The notes beneath the pieces are model-generated. The model saw only the letters and a program-made list of their open reading frames with translations, was not told the origin of the DNA and did not search any database. From Archegozetes longisetosus (lineage: Eukaryota > Arthropoda > Arachnida > Sarcoptiformes > Trhypochthoniidae), in NCBI GenBank assembly GCA_018873245.2, contig JAEMBT020000006.1, forward strand, positions 2,731,855 to 2,795,854: DNA of 64,000 nucleotides, read 5' to 3'. Below are positions 1 to 11,563 of the stretch, piece after piece (the first letter of the stretch is position 1; every line of letters begins with the position of its first letter). Both the position numbers and the translations under genes were made by a program.

Positions 1-759
1 TCTTCCTCTTACTGCCACTTAAGACAATGTCTTAGTAAGTTCTTAAACACGAAACATTCGAGTGCTAACCTCACACTTAGGAGTGCTATACTGAGATGTG
101 AAGGATAGTGTGACAGTTTTTCATTCCAAAAGCTCTCTTTGGATACTAGATTGCCCTTCATCTGTGTTTTGAGTGTTGACTGAGCCTCAAATAGTTTTTT
201 TCATAAAAGGCCAATAGTTCATTGAAATTAGTACAGTACAAACTTATTTGCCAGGTTGTTTATTATGCTGATCGGTCAACTAACAACATGAAAATTTTCA
301 GTTAGATGTAGATTTTCTAATCCTTAACTGACAGACTTTCTGCTGAATTGATTGATTCAAATTATTTCATAGTTTACAGTTCACAATAATTGCCTATAAT
401 ATCTTATTCTAGATGCTTCTATGTTTATATTTGCGTCACATTTACTATAAGTAAAAGTTTAAGTTTCATATTAGCGATGTTTTGACAGAAAATTGATCTT
501 TTAATTATATCTAACGAACGCGAGATAATGTTTATTATCAACTATTTTTAGAGAATGAAATTCTATTCAAATTAATTTTAAATTAAGTTTGTTTTTCACG
601 CTTCCAATTGTGAAATTTAAGTTTCTTCTTTTGGATTAATTATTTCTATGTTTACAGTGAAATACAGAGTTCCATGAACTATGTACGAGAAAAGAATAAG
701 CTTAAGAAGACTTAAAGCGTACAAATGTATGATTATTTGAATACTTCGCTTTTTTTTAG
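1..759. other. non-coding stretch upstream of the tectonin exon
   Basis: I see no convincing coding exon here. The stretch ends in a pyrimidine-rich tract and AG (758-759) that reads as the 3' splice site of the next feature, so at least its right part is probably intron. No repeat or RNA gene was recognised. Confidence 0.5.
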
Positions 760-1148
760 GTACGGTTTGGTTTCACATCGAACCACCTCGTTCTCAGTGT
801 CCACTTAAACAGATATGTGTCGGAATGAGTACTGTTTGGGCTATTGATGCCAAAAATAGATTATGGTTTAGAGAAGAAATAGTTGCAACTTTTCCAGAAG
901 GAACTCATTGGAAAAAAGTTGACGACAATGTGATCCAAATTTCTGTTGATAATTGCGATCAAGTCTGGGCTATTATCAGAAGATTAGAAAATGATTCGCT
1001 AGTCAAAAAGTTTGCTAAACGGACTGGTATTACATGTGATAATAGAATTGGCACAGACTGGCAAATTGTTAATAAATATTTAAATTGTTTGCAATATATT
1101 TGTACAGTCAATAATCATAATAATGAAAGTAATAGTATTTGTTCTTAG
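760..1148 (+). CDS. tectonin beta-propeller repeat protein (TECPR-like), terminal exon
   Basis: This looks like the last exon of a tectonin-repeat protein. After the AG at 758-759 the frame reads TVWFHIEPP, then VGMSTVWAIDAKNRLWFR, GTHWKKVDD, and again DNCDQVWAI, to a stop at 1146-1148. The repeated VWAI-D-x-x-x-x-L/V-x-x-R and GTxW pattern is the hallmark of tectonin beta-propeller blades, as in TECPR1, an autophagosome-lysosome tethering protein. The ATG at 825 is internal to a blade, so it is unlikely to be the start; the frame stays open back to the splice site. Earlier exons must lie left of the window or in the first 760 bases, where I could not find them. It could instead be a tectonin-type lectin, or a broken copy, since only about two blades are visible. 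The family call is firmer than the orthology. Confidence 0.65.
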
Positions 1149-1378
1149 CAATTATTTGATTATTACTTAATTGATTCACTTTATAATCATATCTCAATGT
1201 TTATATAGAATTTGACTCAGCCTCAAAATATCACGATTTTTAGCAATTTATTTTAAATTATTCCAAAAACCCTGATTTAATATTCACTATGGTCTTGTGT
1301 ATATCAAGAATATCTTTGCGAGATTTTAAATTCCTGTCAAATATAGTTTTATTGTTACAGCCGGATTCAGTTGTATTC

Positions 1379-1649
1379 CCAATGTTTGCATTGCTATTTC
1401 CGATATCAGGTTATATTCATTCAATGCGATTACTTAACGATCAATGGACTCTCAAAGTGTCAAAAATTAATTTAAAATATTGTTTCTCAATTGAATCGAT
1501 TTAATTTAAATTATTTTAGTCATTTGTTTAATTTGTTGTTTAAAACACTTTAAATTAATTTTTGACACTTTGAGAGCCTTATTGATCGTTAAGTGATCAC
1601 ATTGAACGAACATACACCGGATATTGGAGATAGCAATGCATAAATTGGA
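1379..1649. repeat. imperfect inverted repeat (foldback/MITE-like), arms about 98 bp
   Basis: Bases 1379-1476 are closely matched by the reverse complement of 1549-1649. The shared core is cttaacgatcaat followed by ctctcaaagtgtcaaaaatt. The loop is about 72 bp. It has no coding content beyond shadow frames. It is probably a non-autonomous foldback element lying between the tectonin and esterase genes. Confidence 0.75.
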
Positions 1650-2816
1650 AATAGTTTTAAGAAGCGTACTACTTAAGTACTGCCCACTGCAAATAGCAAC
1701 GCAAACGTTGCAAGTATAACTCAATTTGGTTCTAATATAAACAGAATGTATAGAGTTATGTATTTTTGAATATGAAATTGATAATTTGTTAATTTAAAAA
1801 GTTTAAAATCTTAAAAAATTTTAAAATCATTAAAGTATTTGAAAAGTTTATCTTTTACTAGTTCCTCATTGCGTAGCAGAAAAGTTTCTTGTATCTGTTG
1901 AACTATCATTCTATATATGTGACATTAGCTCATAATTTTCAAAATAGATTTATAAATGAGTGTAAAATATATGGCGTTTACGACTTCTTCTTACTCGAGC
2001 ACTAATTAACTAATTCTTTAACACTATTTGAATATTTTACTTTATCACCTTATTTTCTTTAATAGAGCTAATAATTATATAGCAAATGTTGAAATCAGAC
2101 GGAAATAAAAACTACAAAAGCTCTAAGGTTCTGATTTAAAATAGTCATCCAGGTTCTTGAAGATTATATCGTTTCAAGGTGTATCTTTGTCAATGCAAAT
2201 GATTATTTATGCGTGTTAAATAGATAATAATCTCTATTGCACGCTCAACGTTTATTGTCTGGTTTACTTGATTGTTTGGCTTCAATCAATCTAATTTCTG
2301 TGTTCGCAGTTTTGTATCGATGGCCTTTTGCATCAAAGCTACTCATTTATTCATCAATTTTCAAAACTAATAATCTCTGTTGGATTATTATCTATTGATA
2401 TTGAAATTTGAAAAGCTTGAATTTTCTACCAATGAACAAGTACTCTTTTGGAAAAATTATAGTCTTTCAAATTTTGCGAAAGGTTTTACAAAACCATAAC
2501 TTTTAGATGAAAAATATTAGTTCATAATAAACTAATTTTTCTACTATCCTCAAAACTTTACGGTGAACTTAAACAGGTGATTCAATAATTAAATGTTACA
2601 TATGTTACGAATATCAAATTACGAATTACGACTATATTACATATAATCAAATATTACGAATTGACAAGTTTTCTTCTTAAGTTTGTATTATATATATCTA
2701 TAGATGTAATTCATTTATATTTAATTTGAGAATATTCAAAAATATCTTAAAGATGGTCTTAAAAGATGCTTTATTTCTAATTGAAAGTTGTTTTAGTTTA
2801 AAATGAAATAGAAAAT
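1650..2816. other. intergenic, AT-rich, nothing recognised
   Basis: I found no gene or clear repeat. The reverse complement of AATAAA at 2770-2775 lies about 42 bp beyond the esterase stop on the minus strand and is a plausible polyadenylation signal for that gene. Confidence 0.4.
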
Positions 2817-5800
2817 TCACTCAATTCCAAAATATTGTTTCCAAAGTCCATCGCAGTTACCACGATAAGGATCATTGAACAGATGGCCAAAGTTTTTAGG
2901 ATTCAATTCCATAACCTTAGGCGAAACTGGACTCTGTTCTAAGGCTCTAAAAGTTGGCCAATTTGTGACATTCACTCCAAGAGTATTAGCCACAGAATGT
3001 GATAACGGATTTCTACAATGAAAATAATACAGCAAAATATTGAGATAGATGAAAAATTGTTATCTTGATGATAAGAAAAATACCCATTTTTAGCAAAATT
3101 GGTCCACAATTCGTTGACCATAACACTGAACTCATAGTCAGTTTCCGAAAAAGCCGGTTTATTTTTTATGGCATAGCCAAAAACGAAGAACAAGTCATCG
3201 CTATGACAAATACCTTTCCATTCTTGGCTATGACAACTGGAAAGATTGTTGTTATAAGTCAGTTCATAAAAATAAACTTTATTATCAGCTGAATTTTGAG
3301 CCAATTTTTCCGAAAAGTAGTAATTCGGACACTTTATGATTGTATCACTAAATATAGAGACATATGCTTTACGTAATAGTAATTGATTGCTTTCATCGAT
3401 ATGTGATATATAGAAATCGTATATCATATTAATGAATGCATCACTTGATGACTTGAAATTCAATTTGATTTGAGTTTTGATCTCGTCTTTTGTGATATGT
3501 GCAGAACTATTGCCCAACTTATGTATTCCAAAATAGCCACCTTCGACCCAAATCGTGCCTTCGCTTTCTGTCACACCAGCCATTACTTCAACTCCTATCA
3601 GATGAATTAAAGTGAGATTTTACGCAGTAAAAACAACAACGCAACAAATTGAATAATTTTATTAAAAATCCAAAATTTCCGTTATATGGTAAAAGAAATG
3701 ATGATTTCAGGATTTTTCAAATTGTATTATTAACTAGTCAATATTGTGGCCCCAATAGATACGCGAAGCAAAAAATCACAAATTTAGACGAATGGGTAAT
3801 TTTTTTATTTAGCGAATGAATGACTTAATATTATCGGTCGAAAAATCCTCTTCATCACATAGCCACTAGGGGCTATAGCCCCCAAAGGTTTCAAAGTTTA
3901 AGTTAAATCAAAGGTTTGATAATAAATTAACAGATTTTTTAATGGGAGTTAGCGCTTGCTATCAATATCAAGCATTTCATGAACTTTGAAATTATGAAGC
4001 CTTTTGCTACTCATTATTGTTTGAAACTAGAAAATTTAAAGTCAAATTCTGAAACTCCAAAATTATTATTCTATGAATGCGAAGATACTTTTAATTTCTA
4101 TGAAAAATTAGCTGATTATTCAAACTCTATGCCAGATTTATTAAAGTATTTTAAGATATCATTAACTATATGATGTGTTAATGTTTCGTGTGAAAAGAGT
4201 TTTTCAACATTAAGAAGAATTAAAACTTATTTGAGAATTTCGATGTCTAATGACAGATTAAACGGTTTGGCTCTTATTTCGATTGAAAGAGAAATTGTAT
4301 TATCTATTAATCTAGATAATTTTGCCATTGGATTTGGTAAAAATCATTGTAACAGAAAAATTTTATTGTATTAAATTTTGATTAAATAAAGCTTAACTGA
4401 GAATTTTCAGACATTTAGCCCCCCCAGACCAAAAAAGCTGGCTACGGCAGTGCTCTTCATATAACTTTTTGCCCATATGTGGCAAAGATCTCTCAGTTGG
4501 ACGGAGTTGTGGCACATTTGGCAGATTGGCATTTTTGGCAAAACTTTTATTACGACACTATCCTAAATTTCTTGAGTTATATTCGCGTAATGAGCCGAGG
4601 CCAGGTCTGAACAGAATATATAATTGTCATTGGAATAATATTGGTCTATAAAATCTTCTGGTCATGTCAGACATTCTCGAATATAGGCCTCCACTGTGAC
4701 CTCGACTCATTACGCGAATATAACTCAAGAAATTTAACATATAAGAGAGATAGTGTCGTAACAAAATTTTTGCCAAAAAATGCCAATCCGCCAAGTGTGA
4801 CACAACTCCGTCCAACTGAGATATTTTGGGCACATATGGCAAAAGGTTATATGAAAGGGACTTTTCGACCGATAATATTAAGCCATTCATTCGCCAAATA
4901 AGAAAAATTACCCGAAATCGACCCGCAAACTTGTGCCAGAGCCTAATGAAGAGAGCTAAGACTAAAGTCCGTAAGGCTGCGGACAGAGACTTCCTATCAG
5001 TCATCAATTTATTTCAAATTAAACCTTAGATATTAGCTATTTTGTTATAAAAATTTCATTTGATTTGATTGAGAATTAAATAAATTATTCTGAGAATAAA
5101 TTTTGTGACAATTTTGATACTCAAGCCTTAGTTACAGCTATTGTGTCACTCAAATTAATTAACTAATACTCTGGATGAACCAATTTCAATTAATCTATCT
5201 AATGTTTAATAAAAAATGGAACTATTTTTACAGTTTACAGTTTACACTTCAAGTTGTGGAAAATTAGCTTTTCATTAAAAATTAATTCTCCACAATTTAG
5301 AGCTCAATCACAAATCAGTAGGTACCTTTGAAGAAAATAACTCGATGAGACATGCGAAACCTTAAAAGATCAACATAGAAATCACAGATTTTACAAAATC
5401 TGCAGTAAATTAATGAAATCGACATATGAACGCCCCGATAATAAAAAAGCCTATCTCGAGTTAACCTCTTTTTCGGATTTTGTTTTAAACATTGAGCTCA
5501 CATTATACTTTATTCATATAATAAAATTCAATATATGTTTCAATGGAAAAAATTTATAAATAATCATGTTTAAAAAAACTCTTGATCACAATAGAATTTA
5601 ATGCTAATCAAATCTAACTTTAAGAGAATGCGCAATCAAATTGTGTTATGTTCATTATGAACAGTACAATATTGATGATCACTACATAACATCAAAGCAT
5701 TAGTTTTCATTTATATCAATAAAGCATTAATCAAGTGTTTTATTAGGATTTTAAATGTTTAATTCAATCAATAATAAATTGATTCATTTATCTAATGGCT

Positions 5801-7384
5801 CGCCAAATAAGAGAACTCATCTTATTCTAATTAAATATTAGACTATTTGGATGTAAAAAAATAGAAAATTTTATATTGACTTTTTATCTCAATTTAATTG
5901 TAATTCTAAAGAATCAGATTATTGTGATGAATCTGACCTAGAATATATTTAATTACACGTTACAAATAATAAATTTCATATTTAAGTTTCAATGAGTTTG
6001 ATTTTTGTAAACATTTTTGAAACGCAACTTTAAGTGCGTTTTACTCGTTTCAACGCTTTAAGAGATAGGCTTTTTTATTATCGGGACATTCATATATTTG
6101 GATGTATTGAATGATAAGTTAAAGCTCTCAACATATCAGATTAAATTGTATACTTGGAGAAGGTAATTAAAACTTAGCTAAATTTTTAGATTCACAGCTT
6201 GAACTTCAAGTAATTTATAAAGAAATATCTATCAAAAATAATCATTCTATAAATATGATGGATTTTCACAAATCAGAAATTGTTTGGAATACCTTTTTTT
6301 ATGAGATGAAGTATTAAAACCAAAGTTTCAGGATTGAATATAATTTTCGATATTCTACCTTATTACTGATAATATTATAAATCGATGTGCAGACAATACT
6401 TTGCATAAACTTTTAAAGATTAAGCATTCAATGCTAAGCTAAAGGATAAATACCTTTTTTGTATTCCCCAAGTTTTAAGGCATCCTCGATCTTATGTGGA
6501 AGTATTTCATTGTTGAAAACAAGAGATGGGTTGAGTGAATTGTGTTCCACAATCTTTTTCGGTTCAACTTTTCTCAAGCAATCCAACCATTGGCTATCAT
6601 TTGAACAACCAATAGATTCACTCATTTTTCGGGCAGCATTCAAATGATAACTACTATTATAATTGCGATAATTCCTGAAAAAATAAGCTCCGCTTTGCAT
6701 AATGGCTCTTTTGAATAGATTCCTAGAAAGCGGCGAAACGATGAGCGCGCTCACAGACCAGCTGCCAGCCGACTGGCCAAAAATAGTGATCTGTTCGGGA
6801 TCACCACCAAATCGATCAATATTTTCGCGAATCCACTTCAAGGCCATTATCTGGTCGTAAATGCCGACATTTCCGGGAGCTGACGGGTCACCACCGTATA
6901 AAAACCTAAACGGACCGACTCTATAGTTAATACTAACCACAACTACACCAAAAGAAGTCAAAGCCTGTCCATTGACATATCCATTTCCATCATGAAAACC
7001 TCCACCATGTATCCAAAACATTACTGGGCGCAATTTAATATCCGTTCTATTTTCTGACCATATGTTCAGGTAAAGGCAGTCTTCACTTTGGTTATACTTT
7101 TGGGCTGCAGTCGACGTTTGCCAACAGATATTCTTCGCCTGTGTTGCGTCTAAGGTTTGATTCCATTTTGTGATTGGTTTTGGTTTCCCAAATCGATTGT
7201 CACCAACCGGTGGTTCAGCATATGGTATACCCAGAAATTGGTTGAGTTTATGTCCATTAAAGCCAATGGCTGTTCCTTTAACCGAACCCGACTTTGTTTC
7301 GACTATAACTGAATTTTCACAGTTTATTGAATAAAAATTATAAACTATCAGACAAAATACAATTTTAATGTAATTCGACTTCAT
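2817..7384 (-). CDS. carboxylesterase/cholinesterase-family hydrolase, 3 exons
   Basis: A secreted alpha/beta-hydrolase of the type-B carboxylesterase family, hydrolysing ester bonds of lipids or xenobiotics. The exons are 7384-6454, 3594-3084 and 3012-2817; all junctions are GT-AG and in phase, giving about 545 residues, normal for the family. Residues 1-22 form a signal peptide. FLGIPYAEPPVG, the oxyanion-hole HGGGF (126-130) and the nucleophile motif GQSAG (Ser205) are present. The rest of the triad is Glu322 in TESEG and His441 in CHSDD. EDCLYLNIW carries the usual conserved Cys. The nucleophile elbow reads GQSAG, not the commoner GESAG. The 2.86 kb first intron (3595-6453) holds several mobile elements while the other intron is about 70 bp, so the halves could be misread as two genes; the split glycine codon and the family alignment join them. 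I cannot tell a detoxifying esterase from a hormone or pheromone esterase. Confidence 0.88.
3856..4452 (+). mobile_element. hAT-family relic with 8-bp target-site duplication
   Basis: A 597-bp element flanked by the direct octamer ctcttcat at 3848-3855 and 4453-4460, the duplication length expected of hAT transposons. The ends are inverted and related: cacatagcc on the left, and the reverse complement of ctacggcagtg on the right, each followed by a C-run (agccccc). Inside, 3979-4373 encodes the C-terminal hAT dimerisation region (CEKSFSTLRRIKTYL then NDRLNGLALISIERE), resembling ZMYM1-type hAT proteins, broken by a frame change near 4170. It is a deletion derivative, not autonomous. Confidence 0.88.
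3979..4373 (+). pseudogene. hAT transposase C-terminal fragment
   Basis: Two frames carry the end of a hAT transposase. The first (3979-4170) reads through KLADYSNSMPDLLKYFKI and stops. The second continues with VSCEKSFSTLRRIKTYLRIS and LNGLALISIEREIVLSINL. The CEKSFS / LRRIK / LNGLALISIE string is the conserved dimerisation segment. The catalytic DDE region is absent, so this copy cannot code for an active enzyme. It lies inside the 3856-4452 element in an intron of the esterase. Confidence 0.8.
5424..6095. mobile_element. MITE-like element with about 34-bp terminal inverted repeats
   Basis: The left end 5424-5457 and the reverse complement of 6062-6095 share atatgaa-g-cccgataat followed by aaaaaagcctatctc. 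The 672-bp unit between them has no transposase frame. No clear target-site duplication was seen, so superfamily is unassigned. It sits in the large esterase intron. Confidence 0.75.
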
Positions 7385-8210
7385 TTTTACACATATAGAG
7401 TGTTGGAACTAAAGTAATATTGTTTCTCTTTATCGGATTTATATGAGAATGTATTTAGTCTTCCAACACATGCCTTTCAATAACTTATTTTATATTGATA
7501 TGAGATAAGTGTTATTTTTACATTTGTTATCTAAAAAATTCTTTGAGATTTTATTCTAAATCTTAAGATTACTATGAGTTGTTCTGGTTTTAATTAAACA
7601 ATCTTGAATGACATCTTTACTCTTTTCATATTAAAGACTGTGAATCCATTCAACATCTCCGATAGCGCTCATTACTGGAAGCGATTTCTTATTAGTTGGA
7701 TAGATAGCCAAGTATTCATTTCATTTATGTTAGAATTTCCATTTAACTATTCAAAGCAGTGATTACATTTAAACTTATAGAAAATACTTATGGATACCAT
7801 CCTTCAGTGCAGGTGTAAAGCTTGTGACTAAAATCTTATCCTTTGATCCCCCTTTGGTTTCAAACTTGTTGAAAATAATTTTGGAGGATTATCCTATAGT
7901 CTCTTATTTGAAATTTTTTCTCCAGCTTTCACTCGATGAAGTGTTGGTATCCCTACTTACACACTCTAATCCGTTTGTAGTAAACGTGTTTGTGCAGCTA
8001 TAGACGTTCATTTTAAGTGGAATTCAATATATCTGAACTGAATGAATGAACTATGGGTTCTGTGATTGGTTCAGGATATGCTACTCTACAGGTAGATTAG
8101 GCTGTACAAACAAATAATCTTTCAGATCAAATAACTGCGAACATTCATGATTCAGAAGAGAAATTTCATTGAAGTTCGAATCAAATTTCAAAAATTTGTT
8201 TGAGTGTCAA
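7385..8210. other. intergenic between esterase and receptor genes
   Basis: Both flanking genes are on the minus strand, so this holds the esterase 5' region and the receptor 3' region. I see no open frame, repeat or motif I can defend. Confidence 0.4.
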
Positions 8211-9539
8211 TTAAAATCTTGACAATTGAACCAATAATATGAATTTGAGCCCAATGTGAACAATCATCTAAAATATAATAGAGAATTTGTTACTACCCAC
8301 AGAATAAGAAAACTTTATTCTAGTTCTTACGTTAGAAAACTGTAAATAGTTTATAAGAAATAGTTTCCAACAAGTGAATCCCGTATCAAGCTTGGAGGCT
8401 CTTTCGACAGATGTTAATAACTAAAAGAAATTTAAAAAATATCTTTTAACTGGATTTCCAAAGAACTTGAGAAAAAAATTTACTTTGACTAAACTAGAAT
8501 AAGTCTGAGATTTTGAGGACATGTAACAGCCATTCAACAGCTTATATGCGATATTAGACTCGTAATTAACTGAAGCGGCAGATAATATGAATATAGAAAA
8601 CAATATCATATGCATTACACACGCGTATGAAAACAAGAAACGCATGAATAAGTCCATTCCACCGTAAATTACTTGATATAATATGAAACATAAAAGTGTG
8701 ACATAAAAAGTATACAAAAGTATAGCAAATAGTGACCAATACTCGAGGTTATAGCATTCTATCTCTCTAAAAATGTTATTATACAGCTTTATGATAATGT
8801 TAGTATTCATATTAAGTTTACCAGTGTATTTGAGTTTGGAACAGATTTCGTTACTTATATTTTTTAGCTTAAGTTTAATGTATAAGCAGATCATATGAAA
8901 ATAAATGATTTGCCAGCAAATAATATTTATGGCAAAATATGAGGAAATCGAGAATAAAGTGCTCCACAACAGCCCATATCCAATGAAATCTAAAAGCGAA
9001 CAATTAATGGCCAGTGTCAGAGCGGATGCCATAAATACAAAACTGGGAATTAATATATCGTTGGAAATTGAGGCTAAGAAGAAAGAGATTTTGGCTCTTT
9101 TAAGTAATTTTCTAATATCAGATTCTCTGTAGAGTTCAATATTCATAGGTGATACTATTCCTGACATCATTAGGAATGGTTTGAGCCATGGTTTTGTGTC
9201 ATGTTTTCTGAACAGATATATTAGCTGTGAGACCAGAGATAATCCCCAAAAATTGACAACAAATAGGTTGAGATGTATTCTTATTCCCGGTATAAAACTA
9301 GACCAATCGCCGATGTATATGAATATTCTTGTGTCAGATTCTGATAGAAATAGTGATACAATACATCTCGAGACAATAATTCCAATTATGGCTATGGATA
9401 TGATTGGATTATAACGTTTCCATTTCTTGTCAGAAAATGGTTGGACTAGTAGACCAATTTTGTATAAGTGATAACCAGATGAGTTCAAGATTAAATTTCC
9501 AGGCAATCTTGTAGATATATTTAAATCTTTTTCAAACAT
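8211..9539 (-). CDS. gustatory-receptor-like seven-transmembrane chemoreceptor, 3 exons
   Basis: A multi-pass membrane protein resembling the arthropod gustatory receptor family, which act as ligand-gated channels in chemosensory neurons. The large exon alone appears to end at a stop (8421-8423), but this is intron read-through. A 63-bp phase-0 GT-AG intron (8483-8421) joins exon 1 (9539-8484, 352 codons) to exon 2 (8420-8331), which reads LLTSVERASKLDTGFTCWKL. A second intron leads to exon 3 (8267-8211), GLKFILLVQLSRF and stop. The total is 400 residues, the usual GR length. Exon 2 carries the GFTC-x-x-x-LFLIN stretch typical of the region before TM7, and exon 3 supplies TM7. Several hydrophobic helices are visible in exon 1. 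The ligand cannot be predicted, and divergence leaves room for another insect-receptor-like clade. Confidence 0.78.
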
Positions 9540-11563
9540 TATTTCTCAAAATTTGAGTTAGAAATTCTGAAGGAGACAGTTAAGATTTTTGAATGAGAAC
9601 GCTATTCTATAAGAATCTAGCAATCTAATTCCTACAGTTTAGAAAATTTTAAACATACAGTTGTTTATGAAGCTATAATCATCCAACAAATTCTAAATTT
9701 CAAGTGCATCAAAAGATGAAAACAACAGAGAATATTCTTAGTAGTATTTCAAATTAAGTTCATGGGCAGAATGAATATCGAAAAAGCAATTATCTATTAG
9801 TGAATTAATCTATATATTTTAGTTCAATATTTTCTTCTAGAAAATAATACTCTTATGCAATCATAAAACTTAATAATCCGTGACAGATGCAGAAAGCGTT
9901 TAATGGAAAATTCATTGATATGCTTTTAGGGTATGTTTCTTATGACATACACTCTTAGCTATTAATACATACACATGATATGCTTTTCTTATTAAGTGCA
10001 CTTCTTCAAGTAAATAAATAATCTCTTGGATACATCTATAAGCATTACTCTACTCTAGATGCTATCGAGGGTTAATAAGTGCTTAAACCTACTATTCATA
10101 ATGGTTGCAAAATAATTACATAATTGCATCAATGAGGTTCATTCTTTTGATGAAAAATACTTCAAGAATTTACTTAAACTCATCAGATTTACATTTTTCC
10201 TTCAATAAAGTAAGTGATGTCATAAACAGAATTATTTAAAGATATATCTAAATTATTTGTTAGAAACAATTTACTTGAGTAATTAAAAAGTATATTCAGA
10301 TCTGGAAGAGTAACTTAAATAAAATAATCTTATTTAAAAAGCATAATTCTAATTATATTTTGCACTGTAAGGCTATGCCAGATCAATCCGAACAAACGTA
10401 ACAGTACTTGTCTCTCAAATCTTAAGAATATGTTTATAAGAATTATAGATTTCTAACTACAGTTTTCAGTGTTTAACATATTTCTATTACACAAAATACA
10501 ATGTTTAAATTTTTTTGTGTATGTAAAGTTATAGGCGTTGATGTTTGCCTATATGGTTCTGAAATAATGTCCCAACTAATAGTAATTGCTAAAGAGGATA
10601 ATATTTTCTAGCTTTCAAGCAACTTATTTAATGGTGTTTCTAATGTATAAATTTTCCTCTAGTTTTTACAAAGTATTAAGAACTTTCAATTAAACTTTAT
10701 TTCTAGTTATTAAACAGAAAATTGAAAGTTCAATTCTCAAGAACTTATATCGAAAAATAAAACAGTCAAGTTGGCTTTTTCAACTACTTTCAATACATTG
10801 TAATGAGTAATTAGGATAATATGTTACTTATAATGCTTTAATTTTACTTATATATTCTGGGTAAAGACCAGACCTAGTTCTATCTTTCAAGCTATTATTC
10901 CCAATAAATTGAACGTTCAAATCAAATTTTCATCTTATACAGTAAATTAATTTACTTTCATGACAATTCTACAAAAAATATTTCGATTTTTCATAATTAC
11001 AGGAATTTACTATAAAAATACTTTTGTGATAGCATTTGCTCTTAATTGAAATTATTGTCAACAAAACTGTAAAGTATTACACAACAGTCTTTAAAAATTG
11101 TATGTTTTTAGAATAAGTAATACTGTCAGTTATATTTCTTGGTTTTATGTATTATAAGCCAGTTTAGTCTTTTTGACACATATTTGATATGGTTTTCAAC
11201 AGGTACTCGTATAATGAAAAGGACCAAAGCGAAAAAGTAAAACAATCTGCTTAAGATAACCTACTTTGATCAATAGATGGGTACACTTAAGTGAAATTTT
11301 CTATAGCATTTTGCCGTTCAGCTTCAATACACAAACGGCTACAGGAAATAATGTAATACATAAAAGTGTAACAGTAAGTATACGACAAAATCAGGGTACA
11401 CGTTGCACTAGAAAAGCGCAGATTTGGAGCGCAGTCAAAAAAATAATGACAGTTTTCAGCAATAGTTGAATGTGATCAAATTAATCTAAAAATATTATTG
11501 GAAAAATTAATATAAATAGTTGTTAAAGTGAAAATTTAGGTTAATTTTTATTGAATTAATAAT
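9540..11563. other. 2 kb intergenic between divergent receptor and SLC35E1-like genes
   Basis: AT-rich with no coding exon I can support; the frame at 11266-11469 has no recognisable content. It contains the promoters of both flanking genes, which point away from each other, but I cannot place a TATA box or initiator with confidence. Confidence 0.4.

Larger units (their letters stand above)
3797..4925. mobile_element. foldback (long inverted repeat) element in esterase intron, interrupted by a hAT copy
   Basis: The left arm (about 3797-3855 continuing at 4453-4608) matches the reverse complement of the right arm (about 4697-4925), including the stretches ttatcggtcgaaaa, tcagttggacggagttgt and gagttatattcgcgtaatga. 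A spacer of about 90 bp lies between the arms. The left arm is cut exactly at the 3856-4452 hAT insertion and resumes after a repeated octamer, so the foldback was there first. Open frames in the arms are shadows of the palindrome. Confidence 0.85.

Noticed and set aside
1289..1724. Pair of about 72-residue frames on opposite strands
   Set aside because: Both fall in the inverted repeat 1379-1649 and share its sequence; shadows of the repeat.
4469..5029. Open frames on both strands inside the foldback
   Set aside because: They mirror each other through the palindrome and have no recognisable protein content.
6434..7384. Treating the N-terminal esterase exon as a separate truncated gene
   Set aside because: The donor at 6453-6452 and acceptor before 3594 match in phase and rebuild a full triad across the join.
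8421..8483. Accepting the receptor frame's last 20 residues as coding
   Set aside because: They are read-through of a 63-bp intron; splicing gives the expected conserved C-terminus.
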